Of a stretch of DNA of 30,396 nucleotides, positions 16,215 through 26,497 are shown piece by piece. The position numbers and the translations under genes are program-made. This DNA comes from a virus, in IMG/VR virus record IMGVR_UViG_3300022200_000455, positions 1-30,396 of that record, one strand, 5' to 3'. The notes beneath the pieces are model-generated. The model worked only from the letters and a program-made list of their open reading frames with translations, was not told the origin of the DNA and made no database searches. Position 1 is the stretch's first letter; every line of letters starts with the position of its first letter.

Positions 16215-16644
16215 GATAGAAAAAGCTTATGCAGTGGAAGACGCTCCTTTGTTATATGATGATTTACGGGAAGAAGATATGATGGAATGTATAGGTTTAA
16301 TGCACCACCCTAGAGACGCTGTGTACGGATCATTTGAATCAAGTAGTAAATGCTATAGCGTCAAGACAGATCAAGACGGATTATTAGCGAGCTTTGGAGT
16401 GAGTCCTAGAGGGAACATTGGAGTTTGTTGGTTGCTGGGTACAAGGAATTTTTATAAAGTAAAGAAGAAGTTTGTTAAAGAATCACAGATGTGGATAGAC
16501 GATTTAATGGATGGATTTGATTACTTAACAAACTATGTCATGGAAGCTAATACACTAAGCGTCAAGTGGTTGACTTGGTTAGGAGCTACTTTTCAGGATT
16601 GCAATATCCCTGGTTATAAGGCATTTAAGATAGAGAGGAAGTAA
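16204..16644 (+). CDS. Internal virion protein A-like (T7 gp13 / acetyltransferase-like)
   Basis: A 146-residue protein starting MEVKIEKAYAVEDAP. Position between tail tubular protein B and gp14, and the shape of the sequence (LASFGVSPRGNIGVCWLLGT, KKKFVKESQMWIDDL, YDYLTNYV-like helix, TLSVKWLTWLGATF, GYKAFKIERK) fit T7 gp13, which is an N-acetyltransferase-like fold without proven activity. In T7, gp13 is needed for core assembly. The start overlaps the preceding stop by 11 bases. Confidence 0.8.
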   Translation: MEVKIEKAYAVEDAPLLYDDLREEDMMECIGLMHHPRDAVYGSFESSSKCYSVKTDQDGLLASFGVSPRGNIGVCWLLGTRNFYKVKKKFVKESQMWIDDLMDGFDYLTNYVMEANTLSVKWLTWLGATFQDCNIPGYKAFKIERK

Positions 16645-16645
16645 T

Positions 16646-17269
16646 ATGTGTTTACCATTAGCAGCAATAGGAGCAATAGCAGGTGTAGCATCGGCAGGTG
16701 CAGGGTATATAGGACAAAGACAACAAGCTAAAGCACAAGCAGCCTATCAAGCACAGTCAGCAGCAGCGGAGCGTCAAAGAGCGTTACAGGAACAGTCCTC
16801 AATTAGGATGCGACAAGCACAAGAGCAAGAAGCTACGGCTAGGGAACTTGAACAAGTCAGTAGGAAATCCCAAGAAGCGTTAGCTAGAGCTAGGGTTTCA
16901 GCAGGGGAAGCAGGTGTTGCAGGTGCTAGTGTACAAGCTTTGATGGATGACTATACTAGACAGGAAGCAGGGTATAGAGCAGCAACTTTAAGACAACAAG
17001 AGTTAACAGGAGTAGGTACACAGCTGGGATTAGAACAAGCTGGATTAGCTTCTCAACAAAGACTTATAGGGATTCAACAACCTATCAGTAAACCTAGTTT
17101 CTTAACAGCAGGGTTAAGTGCGATAAGTGGCGGACTTAGTGGATACAGAGCAGGTTTAGATATTAGTAGTAGGATGGGTTCACCGTCTACTATAGATATA
17201 GGAGGAGGACAGGTTTCTAGGTATATGCCCAAGACAGATCAATATAGCATTCCTACACCAGGTTATTAA
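16646..17269 (+). CDS. Internal virion protein B (T7 gp14-like)
   Basis: Core protein ejected with DNA into the host outer membrane or periplasm in T7. The 207 residues begin with a short Ala/Gly-rich hydrophobic stretch (LAAIGAIAGVASAGAGYIG), then a Gln/Ala/Glu-rich coiled coil (residues 22-95), then GEAGVAGASVQALMDDY and TRQEAGYRAATLRQQEL, all typical of gp14 homologues. It starts right after the gp13-like stop and leads to gp15 with a 2-base gap. Confidence 0.92.
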   Translation: MCLPLAAIGAIAGVASAGAGYIGQRQQAKAQAAYQAQSAAAERQRALQEQSSIRMRQAQEQEATARELEQVSRKSQEALARARVSAGEAGVAGASVQALMDDYTRQEAGYRAATLRQQELTGVGTQLGLEQAGLASQQRLIGIQQPISKPSFLTAGLSAISGGLSGYRAGLDISSRMGSPSTIDIGGGQVSRYMPKTDQYSIPTPGY

Positions 17270-17271
17270 TT

Positions 17272-19470
17272 ATGGCTAAAGAACGAGTACAAGTACAAGG
17301 ATTAGGAGGTGCAGTTCCAGGCATTCAACCTACTATTCAACGAGCAGGTCAGTACAGTGTAGCACAGGTACGAGCACCAAGGAATAAGTTGATGGACCTT
17401 GCTGATGCTTTGTCACAAGTTAATCCTATCTTACAGCAGTACGGTGCTTTACAACAAACTCAAGAAAGAATAGGTACTGAAGAAGCTGAACTTATTGAAG
17501 AACAGAATGTTATAGCTGAGTTAAAGAAGACCAAAGATATAGGAGGTTTTAGTCCACTAGCTAGATATAACAGAGACAGAGCATATAGGGATGTACTTTT
17601 AAAAAGAGCTGTTAACAATAACTTAATACCTCAACTAGAAGCTGATACAGATGATTTATTAAACTTAGATTCTTTCAAGACAAGACAAGATTTTGAGAGT
17701 AACTTAGAAGAGTACATGAATAAACAGTGGTCTTCTTTTTCTAGTGAAGTAGGGGAAACAGCTGCTTCTTCTACCGCTGCTAAAGCTTTGTGGAGTACAG
17801 TTTCTATTCCTTATAAAAATAAATTATCTTTAGCTTACGAAGCAAACAAACAAAAAGCTGTAGAGTTAGGTCTTCAAGATGAATTAGCTTTTACTCTTTC
17901 TAATGTTACAAGAGATAAAGGTTTTGATACATCTGTTTTAGCTGATGTTGCCAGTAACTTTGAAACGATTCTAGCTGATTCAGGAGTAGATAAAGGACAA
18001 AGAAACAAATTAATTGTTGACGGTTATGCATCTACTGTCGATCAACTATACGCACAAAGAAGATACAACGACGCTAAACGTTTGTTGGATTCTATGGGTA
18101 CTATACGTATCAATAAGAAACCAGTATTTGGAACAAAGGAAGCGGTTAGACAGCTTACACCTTTACTATCGAAAGTTAATACTAAACTAGCTGAAGTTAG
18201 CAATCAATCAACAACTCAACAAAGTGATGTTTTAAAAGGACGAATTTATTCCGTGTTATCTTCAGGGGTTCGTGATCGTGAAGATATGCCAACTTCTAAA
18301 TTAATTACATTGCGTTCTATATTTACAAGTATGAATCCTGAGATGCAACAGGAGCAAGTAGATCAATATATAGATAAAGTTTTTGCAGGGACAGGTGATA
18401 TAGGACAAAACCTTTTAAACGTATTGGATGAAGTAGCTGCTACCGAAGGTGATTTAGCTTCTTCTTTATACTTTAAAATTAACGACGACGTTATTCGTGA
18501 TTATGAACAGATAAAAGGAATAGGGATAACACCTGTAGCAATTACTGAAGAGACCTTACCTGAAGTGCTTAAAGATTTTAGAGCGTATGTAAAAGATAAT
18601 CCCGAAGAAGATGAACCTTGGAAGGGTTATTTATCCAGAGAAGGTGGTCGTATTCCTAAATTCCAAGAGTTAATAGATGAATCTGAAAGATTAACAGCTG
18701 GTAACTATGTGCTTAAAAAAGAATACTACACAAATATAGCAAGCCAGTTATTAGCTAACTTAGGTGTTATTGATGATCAATTAAAAGATAGTGATATAAC
18801 ATTAGATGATAGAAGTTATTTCTTCAATTCAGGTGCTGTTAGTTACATAAAGAACGAAGTAAAGAAAGAAGCGTTTAGATTACAAGCTGCGGATGAAGAC
18901 GTTAGAGACGCTGCTTTAGAAGATTTAACTACTAAATTAATACAAGACGAAAGAAGGCGGTACGAAGGAATGGCAAAAGCTTCTGCTGTCAGTTTGGGTG
19001 ATGAGCCTACTGCAAAAATTCCATTAGAAAAAAGGGTAGGAGTAACAAAAGCTGAAGAGTTACAAAAGAAATATAAAACGATGTTTCCTGAAGCTTTGTT
19101 AGAACAGAAAAGAAAAGAGATACCGTTTTTTAGAAGAGATATAGAAGCGGACAGAAAACAGATGTTTACGGAGGGTGATATACAACCTTTATCAATTTCA
19201 TTAACTAGATACGGTTACAATATGTTCGACCCAGAAAGTTACAAGATGTTACAGAAAGCTAATTTAGACGCTGACGATGTAAAGCTGTTTGGAACTATAG
19301 GCGAACTTAACAGGATGTATTTAGAGTTCGACGATATACTGAAAAAGGATTTAGAAAGACAATCATTGTCAGAAGAAGAAAAGAAAGTAAAAGAAACATA
19401 TCAGGGTCTAGGTGTTTTTAACTCAGAGTCGTTAGACAATTTCTATAACGCACAAAAGAGCTATTATTAA
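17272..19470 (+). CDS. Internal virion protein C (T7 gp15-like)
   Basis: Part of the internal core that in T7 forms the trans-periplasmic channel with gp16 after ejection. At 732 residues it matches T7 gp15 (747). Mostly predicted helical, rich in Lys, Glu and Asp, with GGFSPLARYNRDRAYRDVLLKRAVNN near residue 85, which is a usual gp15 feature. No catalytic motif. Placed by order between gp14- and gp16-like genes and sharing a TAATG junction with the latter. Confidence 0.9.
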   Translation: MAKERVQVQGLGGAVPGIQPTIQRAGQYSVAQVRAPRNKLMDLADALSQVNPILQQYGALQQTQERIGTEEAELIEEQNVIAELKKTKDIGGFSPLARYNRDRAYRDVLLKRAVNNNLIPQLEADTDDLLNLDSFKTRQDFESNLEEYMNKQWSSFSSEVGETAASSTAAKALWSTVSIPYKNKLSLAYEANKQKAVELGLQDELAFTLSNVTRDKGFDTSVLADVASNFETILADSGVDKGQRNKLIVDGYASTVDQLYAQRRYNDAKRLLDSMGTIRINKKPVFGTKEAVRQLTPLLSKVNTKLAEVSNQSTTQQSDVLKGRIYSVLSSGVRDREDMPTSKLITLRSIFTSMNPEMQQEQVDQYIDKVFAGTGDIGQNLLNVLDEVAATEGDLASSLYFKINDDVIRDYEQIKGIGITPVAITEETLPEVLKDFRAYVKDNPEEDEPWKGYLSREGGRIPKFQELIDESERLTAGNYVLKKEYYTNIASQLLANLGVIDDQLKDSDITLDDRSYFFNSGAVSYIKNEVKKEAFRLQAADEDVRDAALEDLTTKLIQDERRRYEGMAKASAVSLGDEPTAKIPLEKRVGVTKAEELQKKYKTMFPEALLEQKRKEIPFFRRDIEADRKQMFTEGDIQPLSISLTRYGYNMFDPESYKMLQKANLDADDVKLFGTIGELNRMYLEFDDILKKDLERQSLSEEEKKVKETYQGLGVFNSESLDNFYNAQKSYY

Positions 19471-22400
19471 TGAGTACTATTGCGGAACAGCTTAGAAAAG
19501 CTAAAGCTGAAGGTAATCTTGATACATTTAGAATACAAGAGAACCCTGAGTTAGATATACAACCAGCTCCTGCTATTGACGCTAATCTCGACTATCTACC
19601 TCCTGAAGTATTAGAGAGTGTAACTATAGCTGAAGATGAAGTAAGCACTGGTCAGTATATAACAGGTACAGCTTTAGGTGCGGTAGGTGAGATAGGTTTA
19701 GGGTTATACGGAACTCATAAACTTCATCAATCCCAAAAGTATTTAAGGTGGGCAAACAACGCTAAAAGATTATCTACGATAGGAATAGTATCACCAGAAC
19801 CTACTACAACTGTTTTAGGTGTTGCTGGTTTAGCTGCATCAGAGGCTGCTATATGGGCAGGTTCTAATTTTGTAGGTCAAACAATACGCAAATCTTACGG
19901 TGTGCAAGACAGTTATTCAGCAGGTGAAAGTATTGCTTCTTCGGTGTTTGGTATTGGATTGGTAACTAAAGCTGCTGATAAAGTATTTAGGTTAGGTGCT
20001 CCTAGCTTGGCTTCTCAAAGTGCTTGGAAAGGTAAGGAGTTAGTTGTCAATGGCACTAAGACTTTTGTTAGCGGTGCTGCTTTAGGTGCAGCTGAGTCTG
20101 CGTTACGACAGGAAATAGAAGTACACTTAAACGGTACTGATCGTAATGTATATGATTATATGTTTTCTTCTGTTGCTGGTGGTAGTTTTAATACTATATT
20201 CTCAGTGTGGGCAAGAACAGGTAAGTGGGGAAGGAATAAAAGTAAAGAAGTAATAGCCAATGCTAAAGAGAGTTTAGAAGCACAAAAGAGAGAATTACAA
20301 CAACAAGTAAAAGAAGCCGAAACACCTTTACCTGCTCAAGTTCAATACGGCATAGGAGGTGGGGCAGCTGTTGGAGCTAAAAGTGCGTCTAGGCATCAAG
20401 CTTTAAAGCAGATAAAAGACATTGAGCAAGCTCAAGCTATGCTGGATGATTCCATAGCGGAGATGACAGCAGCTGATAAGGCTTTATCTAAACAAGAAAC
20501 TAATCCTACTGTAAAAGAAGAACCTGAAGTAGAAGTTGAAGATGTAAGTAAACAATTAGAGGAAGCTGATCCAATAGTCGAACGAGAAGGAGAACAGTTA
20601 ACTGAAAAAGATTTAGAAGTACCACCTGAGCGTAGAGTAGCGGAAGAAGAACCTGAAGTTGTTGCAGAACCTAAGAAACTTGAAGCCCCTAAAAGAGAAA
20701 GAAACGTAGAAGACGCTAGAGAAGATCAGCTAGATACTTTAATAGAACGAATTAAGAATATAGACACAACACCTGAAAGTGGTACGCTCTCTATAGAAGC
20801 ACCTCCTATTAATCGTGAGGGTAAAAAGATAGCTGACGCAAACATACAGCGTATGAATGATTTGATTCGTGCGTTTGTTAAAAACCCCAGCGACAAGAAT
20901 ATAGCACAAGCTATGTTGAAAGAGATAAAGTTTAGCCGTTCCTTTAACAGAAATGTTACTGATTGGTTAAATACTACAGGTGGTCGATTAGTTCAATCAC
21001 AACGTGGTGATTCTAAAGATTTTGCTTGGGCTACTAAGTACAGTATTCGTGCACAACTGCAAGACGAAGCTTTAAGCAGGTTGCAAGCTACCTTAGAAGC
21101 TAAGACTCGTGGTATTGTGGATGGTGATGAAGCTGATATTCAAGGTATGTTTGACGAGTACCTAGCTATACCTGAAGAACTAAAAAAGAGAAGACCAAAG
21201 GTAAAAAAAGAAGAAGAGGATGTTACTGATGTATTTAAAGAACCTAAAGTAGAAACTGAAATAGATGTTGAAAAGAAACCCACCAAAGAAGTTAAAGATA
21301 GTTTAGGTAAAAGAAAAAAGAAATTAAATGAAAGACTAAAAGAACTTCAAGAAAGGTTTGGAGATAGAAGTAAATTAACACCTAAGCAAAAGAAGGAACT
21401 CCAAGAAGACCCTGACATCGCTGATCTAAAACAGCGTATAAAATTTTACGAGGAAGCTGAAGCAGGTACATTAGAGCTAGAAAGACTTGAAGCTGAGTTA
21501 GCTAAGGTAGCAGAGTTAGATGTAGCACCACTAGGTGAACAAAGAGCAGCTGTAGAACCTAAACCTACAGGACCCAAAAAAGTAAATTTAAAAGCATCTA
21601 AAATACGCAAGCAGATAGCAGCCACTAAAGCTAACATAAAGCAAAGGTTGAAAGAAATTGACCAAGCGAGAAGGGAAATGGATGAAGGTTTCCAAGCTGA
21701 AAAGGCAGAGCAAGAGTTAAATAAAAAGATAAACAGTTTAGAACAAGAGTTAGAGGAATTAAGAACTACCTTTGGTGACGAACCTGTAGAGGGTGTTGTT
21801 GTTACTCCTAAAGAAAAAGCTCCTGAAGTAAAAGATTTAGAAGATAAGATCAGATTCTATAAGGAAGCACAAGCTGAAGTTAAAAGGATTAAAGAACTAG
21901 AAGCTGAAAGAGCAAGGTTGTTGGAAATAGAAACAGGACCACTAGGAGCACAACGAGCAGAGATAACTCCTAAACCTAAAGGACCAAAGAAAGCACCAGG
22001 GAAAGTAGACGAACTCAATAAAGAAATAGCTTTTCTTAGAAAGAACATGAGAAATCGTGTAGCGGAAATTGATCGTGCTAGGGTTGAGATGTCTGACGAG
22101 TTTAAAGCAGAACAGTTACGTAAAGCCTACGAAAACAAACGTAACAAACTACAAAAAGAATTAGACGGTTTACGTTCACGCTTTGCTAAAATAGATGAGC
22201 AAGAGAAAACAGCAGGATTAAAACCAAGCAAGGAAAAAGACCCAAGAATAAAAGAGCTAGAAGAGAAGGTAAAGTATTATAAAGAAGCAGAGGTAGAGGC
22301 ACGTGCTGTTGTAAAACTTGAACGAGAACTTGCTAGAATAGCTGATATAGAAGGGCGTGCTATTGTTGGTGAATTAAGAAAAGAAGTAGCACCTACTCCT

Positions 22401-24824
22401 AAAGGACCAACTAAACCTGCTAGATCACAACAATTACGAAAAAAGATAGCTGATTCTAAAAAACGTATGCGTCAAAAGCTCAGAGATTTAGATAGAGCTA
22501 GAAAAGAAATAGAAGAAGAAAAACTAAACGCTAAAGCTTTCAAAGAACTAGAAGAATCTTTTTACAAAGCATTAGAAAAGGACACAGCTAGTTGGTTAAG
22601 TAAAGGTTGGGGCTATGTTAAAATGGCACGTCAGTTGTCGTTGATCGACCAGTTACCGTCAGTGCTTGCTGGTTTACCTACAGGTGTTGGTGCAGTAGTG
22701 AAACAATTCTATCGACCACTCACTAATTTCATGTACAACGCACATAACGTTGCCTTACCTGTTAGAAAAAGGTTAGCAATGGCAGATGCTGCTGGTGCTG
22801 TTAAAATATTAAGCGACACTAAAGGATTGTGGGCAGAGATGCGTCGTACATTTGCTGAGAATGTTTCAGCTGTAGATAGCAGGGCTGGTAGGATGTCAGA
22901 TGAAATAAACCCTACATCATTAAAAAGAGGTGAACATTCTTTAGTTTCTAGAGCTTACAAGTCGGCAGAAAGAAGAGTACAAGCTTTAGAGAATACATCT
23001 AACTGGTTTACTGACGCTATAAAGAATGGTCAGTTTTGGCAATTATGGACGCTCGGTGTGCGTGGTATTCAGACACTTGATTCAGCTTTTAAACGGCAAT
23101 TAATTAAAGGAAGGCTACACGCAGAAGCACATAAGAAAGCTATATTAGAGTTTCCTAATGATCCTGCTAAAGCACAAAAAAGAGCACTTGAATTGTATGA
23201 CGGGGCTTGGAGAGACAGCGACGGATTAGCAGTGCTTAACGATGCACACGAATTTGAAGACACTGTTAATCAAATACGAGAAGAGTTATTGTTTGCAGCT
23301 GATGGGGATTTAGAAGACATACCAATAAACGGTGCGGAAAAAATAATAAGAGGAATTAAAAAACTAACAAACGACAACGGAGCGTTATCAGCTTTTATCG
23401 ATGCGTTTCTGCCTTACGTGGGTGTTCCTATTAGAGCGGTATACAGAGGTGCAAGGTTCTCACTATCTCCTGTATTGGCTACTGGCTCGGTAACACCTGG
23501 AGTTAGAAGATTCGCAAATCCGTTCAGTGGTAAAATAAAAGAGTTAGATATAAAATTAAAAGAGCAATATAACAGACTAAGGAAGATAGATGATCCTAAG
23601 TTGCAGAGTGATATTAACGAAGAGATAAAAGACTTAACACGCAGAAAGAACCAAGCGGAAGAGCGTAGATTAAGATACAACGAAGACATTCTAACGGACG
23701 CAATGCTATCTACTTCTCTTTATGCGATAGGTGGTGTTGCTGCTTTTAATGGCATGGCTACAGGATCGCTTGAATGGATGACTGTAGATCAACGTAAAAA
23801 AAATAAATTACAATCTTTCAATATAATGGGATCAGATTACTCAGCTGCCTTACCTTGGTCTTTTCCTCTTGCAATGGCAGCTGATGTGATGTCTTGGCAT
23901 AAAATAAAAAAAGAAGAAAGAGATACAGGACAGACGATACTCACCAAAGATCAGACGTTGGATTTTGTTTTAGGTCAGTCTTTTAAGAAGCTTGCAGAAG
24001 CGATGCCTTTAGCTCAAGGTGTTGAGACAGCACAAGAAATAGCTAAATTTGAAGGGGATGTTACACGTAATGCTTTATCACGTTTACTTGCTTCATATAT
24101 TCCAGTGCCAGCTGAATTACGCAAAATAATACAAACAGTGTTTCAAGAAGGTGTGCCTGATTTAAGAGGACAAGGATATTGGAAGCGTATCGCTTACTCG
24201 ATATTAGGTGCAGGGGCTGTTAACTTGAAGACTGATTTACTTGGAGAAGATTTAGAAAGCACACACACTTGGGTAACGCAAACTATTATAAGACAAGCAC
24301 CTAGAAAAGAATTAGATATGACTAGGTTTGAAGAAATAGTAGCAAGTGATACTCACGCTAACATCGTTGGGAAACCTAGTATGATAGCAGATCGACTGAA
24401 TATGGTTGATTTTGTAGATGACGATACTGGCATGACCTTAGCTTATTCCTTTGACCAACGTTTAAAAAGACAGCTAGTTAAAATTAAAAAGATAGAAGGT
24501 ATTAAAGGACTAGCAGGCAAACGAATGAACATTAATCAAGCAGTAAACAATTTAATTACGAACGCTGACTGGATAAAGAAATACAACAAAGGCTTTCAAG
24601 TTACTGAAACAGGTAAATATGCTAACGAAGGTTTACTAGCATTGAATAGTTTACTGAATCAATTTTATAATCAAACTAAGAAAGATATACTAGAAGATAA
24701 AGCATTTTTAGCTAGTTTTATAAACGAAAATGAAGACACTCTTTACAGTATTTTAGAAACAAGAGGAACGGTAAAAGCACCTGAAGTACCGCCTGTTGCT
24801 CCGTTTGAAATACTACAACGATGA
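19470..24824 (+). CDS. Internal virion protein D (T7 gp16-like), enlarged with triplicate coiled-coil repeats
   Basis: Largest core protein, ejected to span the cell envelope. It has 1784 residues against 1318 in T7. The N-terminal part (to about residue 250) has Gly/Ala-rich hydrophobic segments (YITGTALGAVGEIGLGLYG). Residues 340-600 are Glu/Lys-rich. Residues about 612-1017 hold three repeats of about 140 residues, each ending in a PLG-x-QR...PKP-x-GPKK element and EIDRAR-type helix. The C-terminal 750 residues resemble gp16 core regions (ARQLSLIDQLPSVLAGLPTG, ENTSNWFTDAIKNGQFWQLW, SAFIDAFLPYVGVPIRAVYRG). The lytic transglycosylase motif of the T7 gp16 N-terminus is not visible. Confidence 0.88.
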   Translation: MSTIAEQLRKAKAEGNLDTFRIQENPELDIQPAPAIDANLDYLPPEVLESVTIAEDEVSTGQYITGTALGAVGEIGLGLYGTHKLHQSQKYLRWANNAKRLSTIGIVSPEPTTTVLGVAGLAASEAAIWAGSNFVGQTIRKSYGVQDSYSAGESIASSVFGIGLVTKAADKVFRLGAPSLASQSAWKGKELVVNGTKTFVSGAALGAAESALRQEIEVHLNGTDRNVYDYMFSSVAGGSFNTIFSVWARTGKWGRNKSKEVIANAKESLEAQKRELQQQVKEAETPLPAQVQYGIGGGAAVGAKSASRHQALKQIKDIEQAQAMLDDSIAEMTAADKALSKQETNPTVKEEPEVEVEDVSKQLEEADPIVEREGEQLTEKDLEVPPERRVAEEEPEVVAEPKKLEAPKRERNVEDAREDQLDTLIERIKNIDTTPESGTLSIEAPPINREGKKIADANIQRMNDLIRAFVKNPSDKNIAQAMLKEIKFSRSFNRNVTDWLNTTGGRLVQSQRGDSKDFAWATKYSIRAQLQDEALSRLQATLEAKTRGIVDGDEADIQGMFDEYLAIPEELKKRRPKVKKEEEDVTDVFKEPKVETEIDVEKKPTKEVKDSLGKRKKKLNERLKELQERFGDRSKLTPKQKKELQEDPDIADLKQRIKFYEEAEAGTLELERLEAELAKVAELDVAPLGEQRAAVEPKPTGPKKVNLKASKIRKQIAATKANIKQRLKEIDQARREMDEGFQAEKAEQELNKKINSLEQELEELRTTFGDEPVEGVVVTPKEKAPEVKDLEDKIRFYKEAQAEVKRIKELEAERARLLEIETGPLGAQRAEITPKPKGPKKAPGKVDELNKEIAFLRKNMRNRVAEIDRARVEMSDEFKAEQLRKAYENKRNKLQKELDGLRSRFAKIDEQEKTAGLKPSKEKDPRIKELEEKVKYYKEAEVEARAVVKLERELARIADIEGRAIVGELRKEVAPTPKGPTKPARSQQLRKKIADSKKRMRQKLRDLDRARKEIEEEKLNAKAFKELEESFYKALEKDTASWLSKGWGYVKMARQLSLIDQLPSVLAGLPTGVGAVVKQFYRPLTNFMYNAHNVALPVRKRLAMADAAGAVKILSDTKGLWAEMRRTFAENVSAVDSRAGRMSDEINPTSLKRGEHSLVSRAYKSAERRVQALENTSNWFTDAIKNGQFWQLWTLGVRGIQTLDSAFKRQLIKGRLHAEAHKKAILEFPNDPAKAQKRALELYDGAWRDSDGLAVLNDAHEFEDTVNQIREELLFAADGDLEDIPINGAEKIIRGIKKLTNDNGALSAFIDAFLPYVGVPIRAVYRGARFSLSPVLATGSVTPGVRRFANPFSGKIKELDIKLKEQYNRLRKIDDPKLQSDINEEIKDLTRRKNQAEERRLRYNEDILTDAMLSTSLYAIGGVAAFNGMATGSLEWMTVDQRKKNKLQSFNIMGSDYSAALPWSFPLAMAADVMSWHKIKKEERDTGQTILTKDQTLDFVLGQSFKKLAEAMPLAQGVETAQEIAKFEGDVTRNALSRLLASYIPVPAELRKIIQTVFQEGVPDLRGQGYWKRIAYSILGAGAVNLKTDLLGEDLESTHTWVTQTIIRQAPRKELDMTRFEEIVASDTHANIVGKPSMIADRLNMVDFVDDDTGMTLAYSFDQRLKRQLVKIKKIEGIKGLAGKRMNINQAVNNLITNADWIKKYNKGFQVTETGKYANEGLLALNSLLNQFYNQTKKDILEDKAFLASFINENEDTLYSILETRGTVKAPEVPPVAPFEILQR
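21300..22520 (+). repeat. Three-unit protein repeat within the gp16-like gene
   Basis: Units align through GPLG/IVG elements at residues 687, 824 and 965 (spacing 137 and 141). Shared features in order: a Lys/Leu-rich helix with RFGD-like end, DLE-x-KI-x-FYKEAEA, a Leu/Glu/Ala helix, PLG-x-QR, PKPKGPKK and EIDRARxEM. DNA identity between units is low, so the duplication is old or the units are under protein-level selection. Confidence 0.85.
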
Positions 24825-24870
24825 CTAAGTGCTTGAACTTTTACAACAAACAAATTAATAATAGATTACC

Positions 24871-26496
24871 ATGGCTAATACATACGTAGACTACACAGTT
24901 GGAGCAGGTCAAACAGACTTTGCATTTTCTTTTCCTTATCTTGATGACACTCATGTAGTTGTACAGTTAGACGATTCAACAGGCAGTTCTCCAGGAGGTA
25001 AGTTTTATACTGTCTCTACAGGAGATTACACTATTATAACATCTCCTTCTGCTCTTATCAGATTTACTACTGCTCCTGAGACTGGTGCTAGGATAAGAAT
25101 TAAAAGAGACAGTGCATCTAATACTGCTCTTGTAGACTTTGAGAACGGTAGTGTACTTACTGAAGTAGAACTAGACCGTGCTTACTTACACAACTTATAT
25201 CTGAACGAAGAGATAGAAGAAGGTAGTGGTAAGAACACAATGACCAAGAATGCTGATGGTAACTATGACGGTGATAAAGCAAGAATAGTAGATGTTGCTG
25301 ATCCTGTTGATCCTCAAGATGCTGTAACTAAGAACTACGCAGATACTACTTTTGTTGATGTTGCTGGTGATACGATGACGGGTAACTTGGACATGGGAGC
25401 TAATAAAGTCACTTCCTCTGCTGTTCCTAGTACAGGTAATGATCTTACTAACAAGACTTATGTAGACGGACAAGACGCACTACAAGTTACTAAGAGTGGC
25501 GATTCAATGAGCGGAGCTTTAACATTACCTAACTCTGACCCCACTGACGGAAACCACGCTACTAGAAAGACTTATGTAGACGCTCAGATAGCTGCTACTT
25601 TAGCTACAGGTACAGCAGGTGGTCCTATAGATACAGTTAACATTGCTGATGATGCTATAACTGCTGATAAGCTTGCTGACACCACTGTTACTCCAGGGTC
25701 TTATACGAACACTAATTTAACAGTAGATCAACAAGGACGAATCACAGCTGCTGCTAGTGGGTCAGGTGGAGCAGGTACTACTAATCTTTCAACCACAGCT
25801 AACGGTACTTCTTTAATAGTTGCTAGTGACACAGGTACTGACGCTTCTATCCCTGCTGCTACTACAAGTGCTTGGGGAGCGATGACAGATGAAGATAAGA
25901 CTAAGCTTGATGGTATTGCTGCTGGTGCTGAAGTAAACCCAACAAATACAGACGGACTTACACAAGGTTCTACTAATCTTTACAACCAAACACATACAGG
26001 TGATGTTACAGGTTCTACTGCTCTGACGATAGCTGATAACGCTGTAACACCTGCTAAGATAAGTAGCACCGACACTTTATTAAATGTCAATGATACTCAC
26101 CAAACTATAGGACTTGGTATTTTAGCTAATGCTTTGAGTAGTAGTCCTAAAGTAAACATGGATGGTGGAGTTCGTGTTGGAAATCAAGCACCTTCTGTAG
26201 CAGGAGAGTTAGAGGTTACAGGTAATGGAAGTGCAAACATCTTAGTAGTCGAGAACACTTCTACCACGGCAACGGATCAATCAATCATTACCTGTAGAGG
26301 TCCACAAGTCACTCTTCAGTTAAAAGATACAGTAGCACCTGCTGATAGTGGTATTTACAATATAACAGTCGATGGTGGTTATCTTCAAATAAATTTAATA
26401 AGTGATGATGGTTTAACTACAACAGGTTTATTAAGGTTAAGACCTAACGGCAATCTTTCTATAGCTGGTACACTCTCTCAAAATGGATTAACATAA
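24871..26496 (+). CDS. Tail fibre protein (T7 gp17-like N-terminus)
   Basis: Receptor-binding fibre. Residues 1-120 are the T7 fibre N-terminal domain that binds the tail: YVDYTVGAGQTDFAFSFPYLD, VVVQLDD, RIKRDSASNTALVDFENGSVLTEVELDRAYLHNLYLNEE. Shaft elements follow: DTMTGNLDMGANKV, KTYVDGQDAL, DSMSGALTLPNSDPTDGNHATRKTYVDAQI, then GDVTGSTALTIADNAVTPAKI. The C-terminal part is beta-rich and has no recognised chaperone. 541 residues, against 553 in T7. Preceded by a 46-base A/T-rich gap without Shine-Dalgarno site. Confidence 0.94.
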   Translation: MANTYVDYTVGAGQTDFAFSFPYLDDTHVVVQLDDSTGSSPGGKFYTVSTGDYTIITSPSALIRFTTAPETGARIRIKRDSASNTALVDFENGSVLTEVELDRAYLHNLYLNEEIEEGSGKNTMTKNADGNYDGDKARIVDVADPVDPQDAVTKNYADTTFVDVAGDTMTGNLDMGANKVTSSAVPSTGNDLTNKTYVDGQDALQVTKSGDSMSGALTLPNSDPTDGNHATRKTYVDAQIAATLATGTAGGPIDTVNIADDAITADKLADTTVTPGSYTNTNLTVDQQGRITAAASGSGGAGTTNLSTTANGTSLIVASDTGTDASIPAATTSAWGAMTDEDKTKLDGIAAGAEVNPTNTDGLTQGSTNLYNQTHTGDVTGSTALTIADNAVTPAKISSTDTLLNVNDTHQTIGLGILANALSSSPKVNMDGGVRVGNQAPSVAGELEVTGNGSANILVVENTSTTATDQSIITCRGPQVTLQLKDTVAPADSGIYNITVDGGYLQINLISDDGLTTTGLLRLRPNGNLSIAGTLSQNGLT

Positions 26497-26497
26497 G

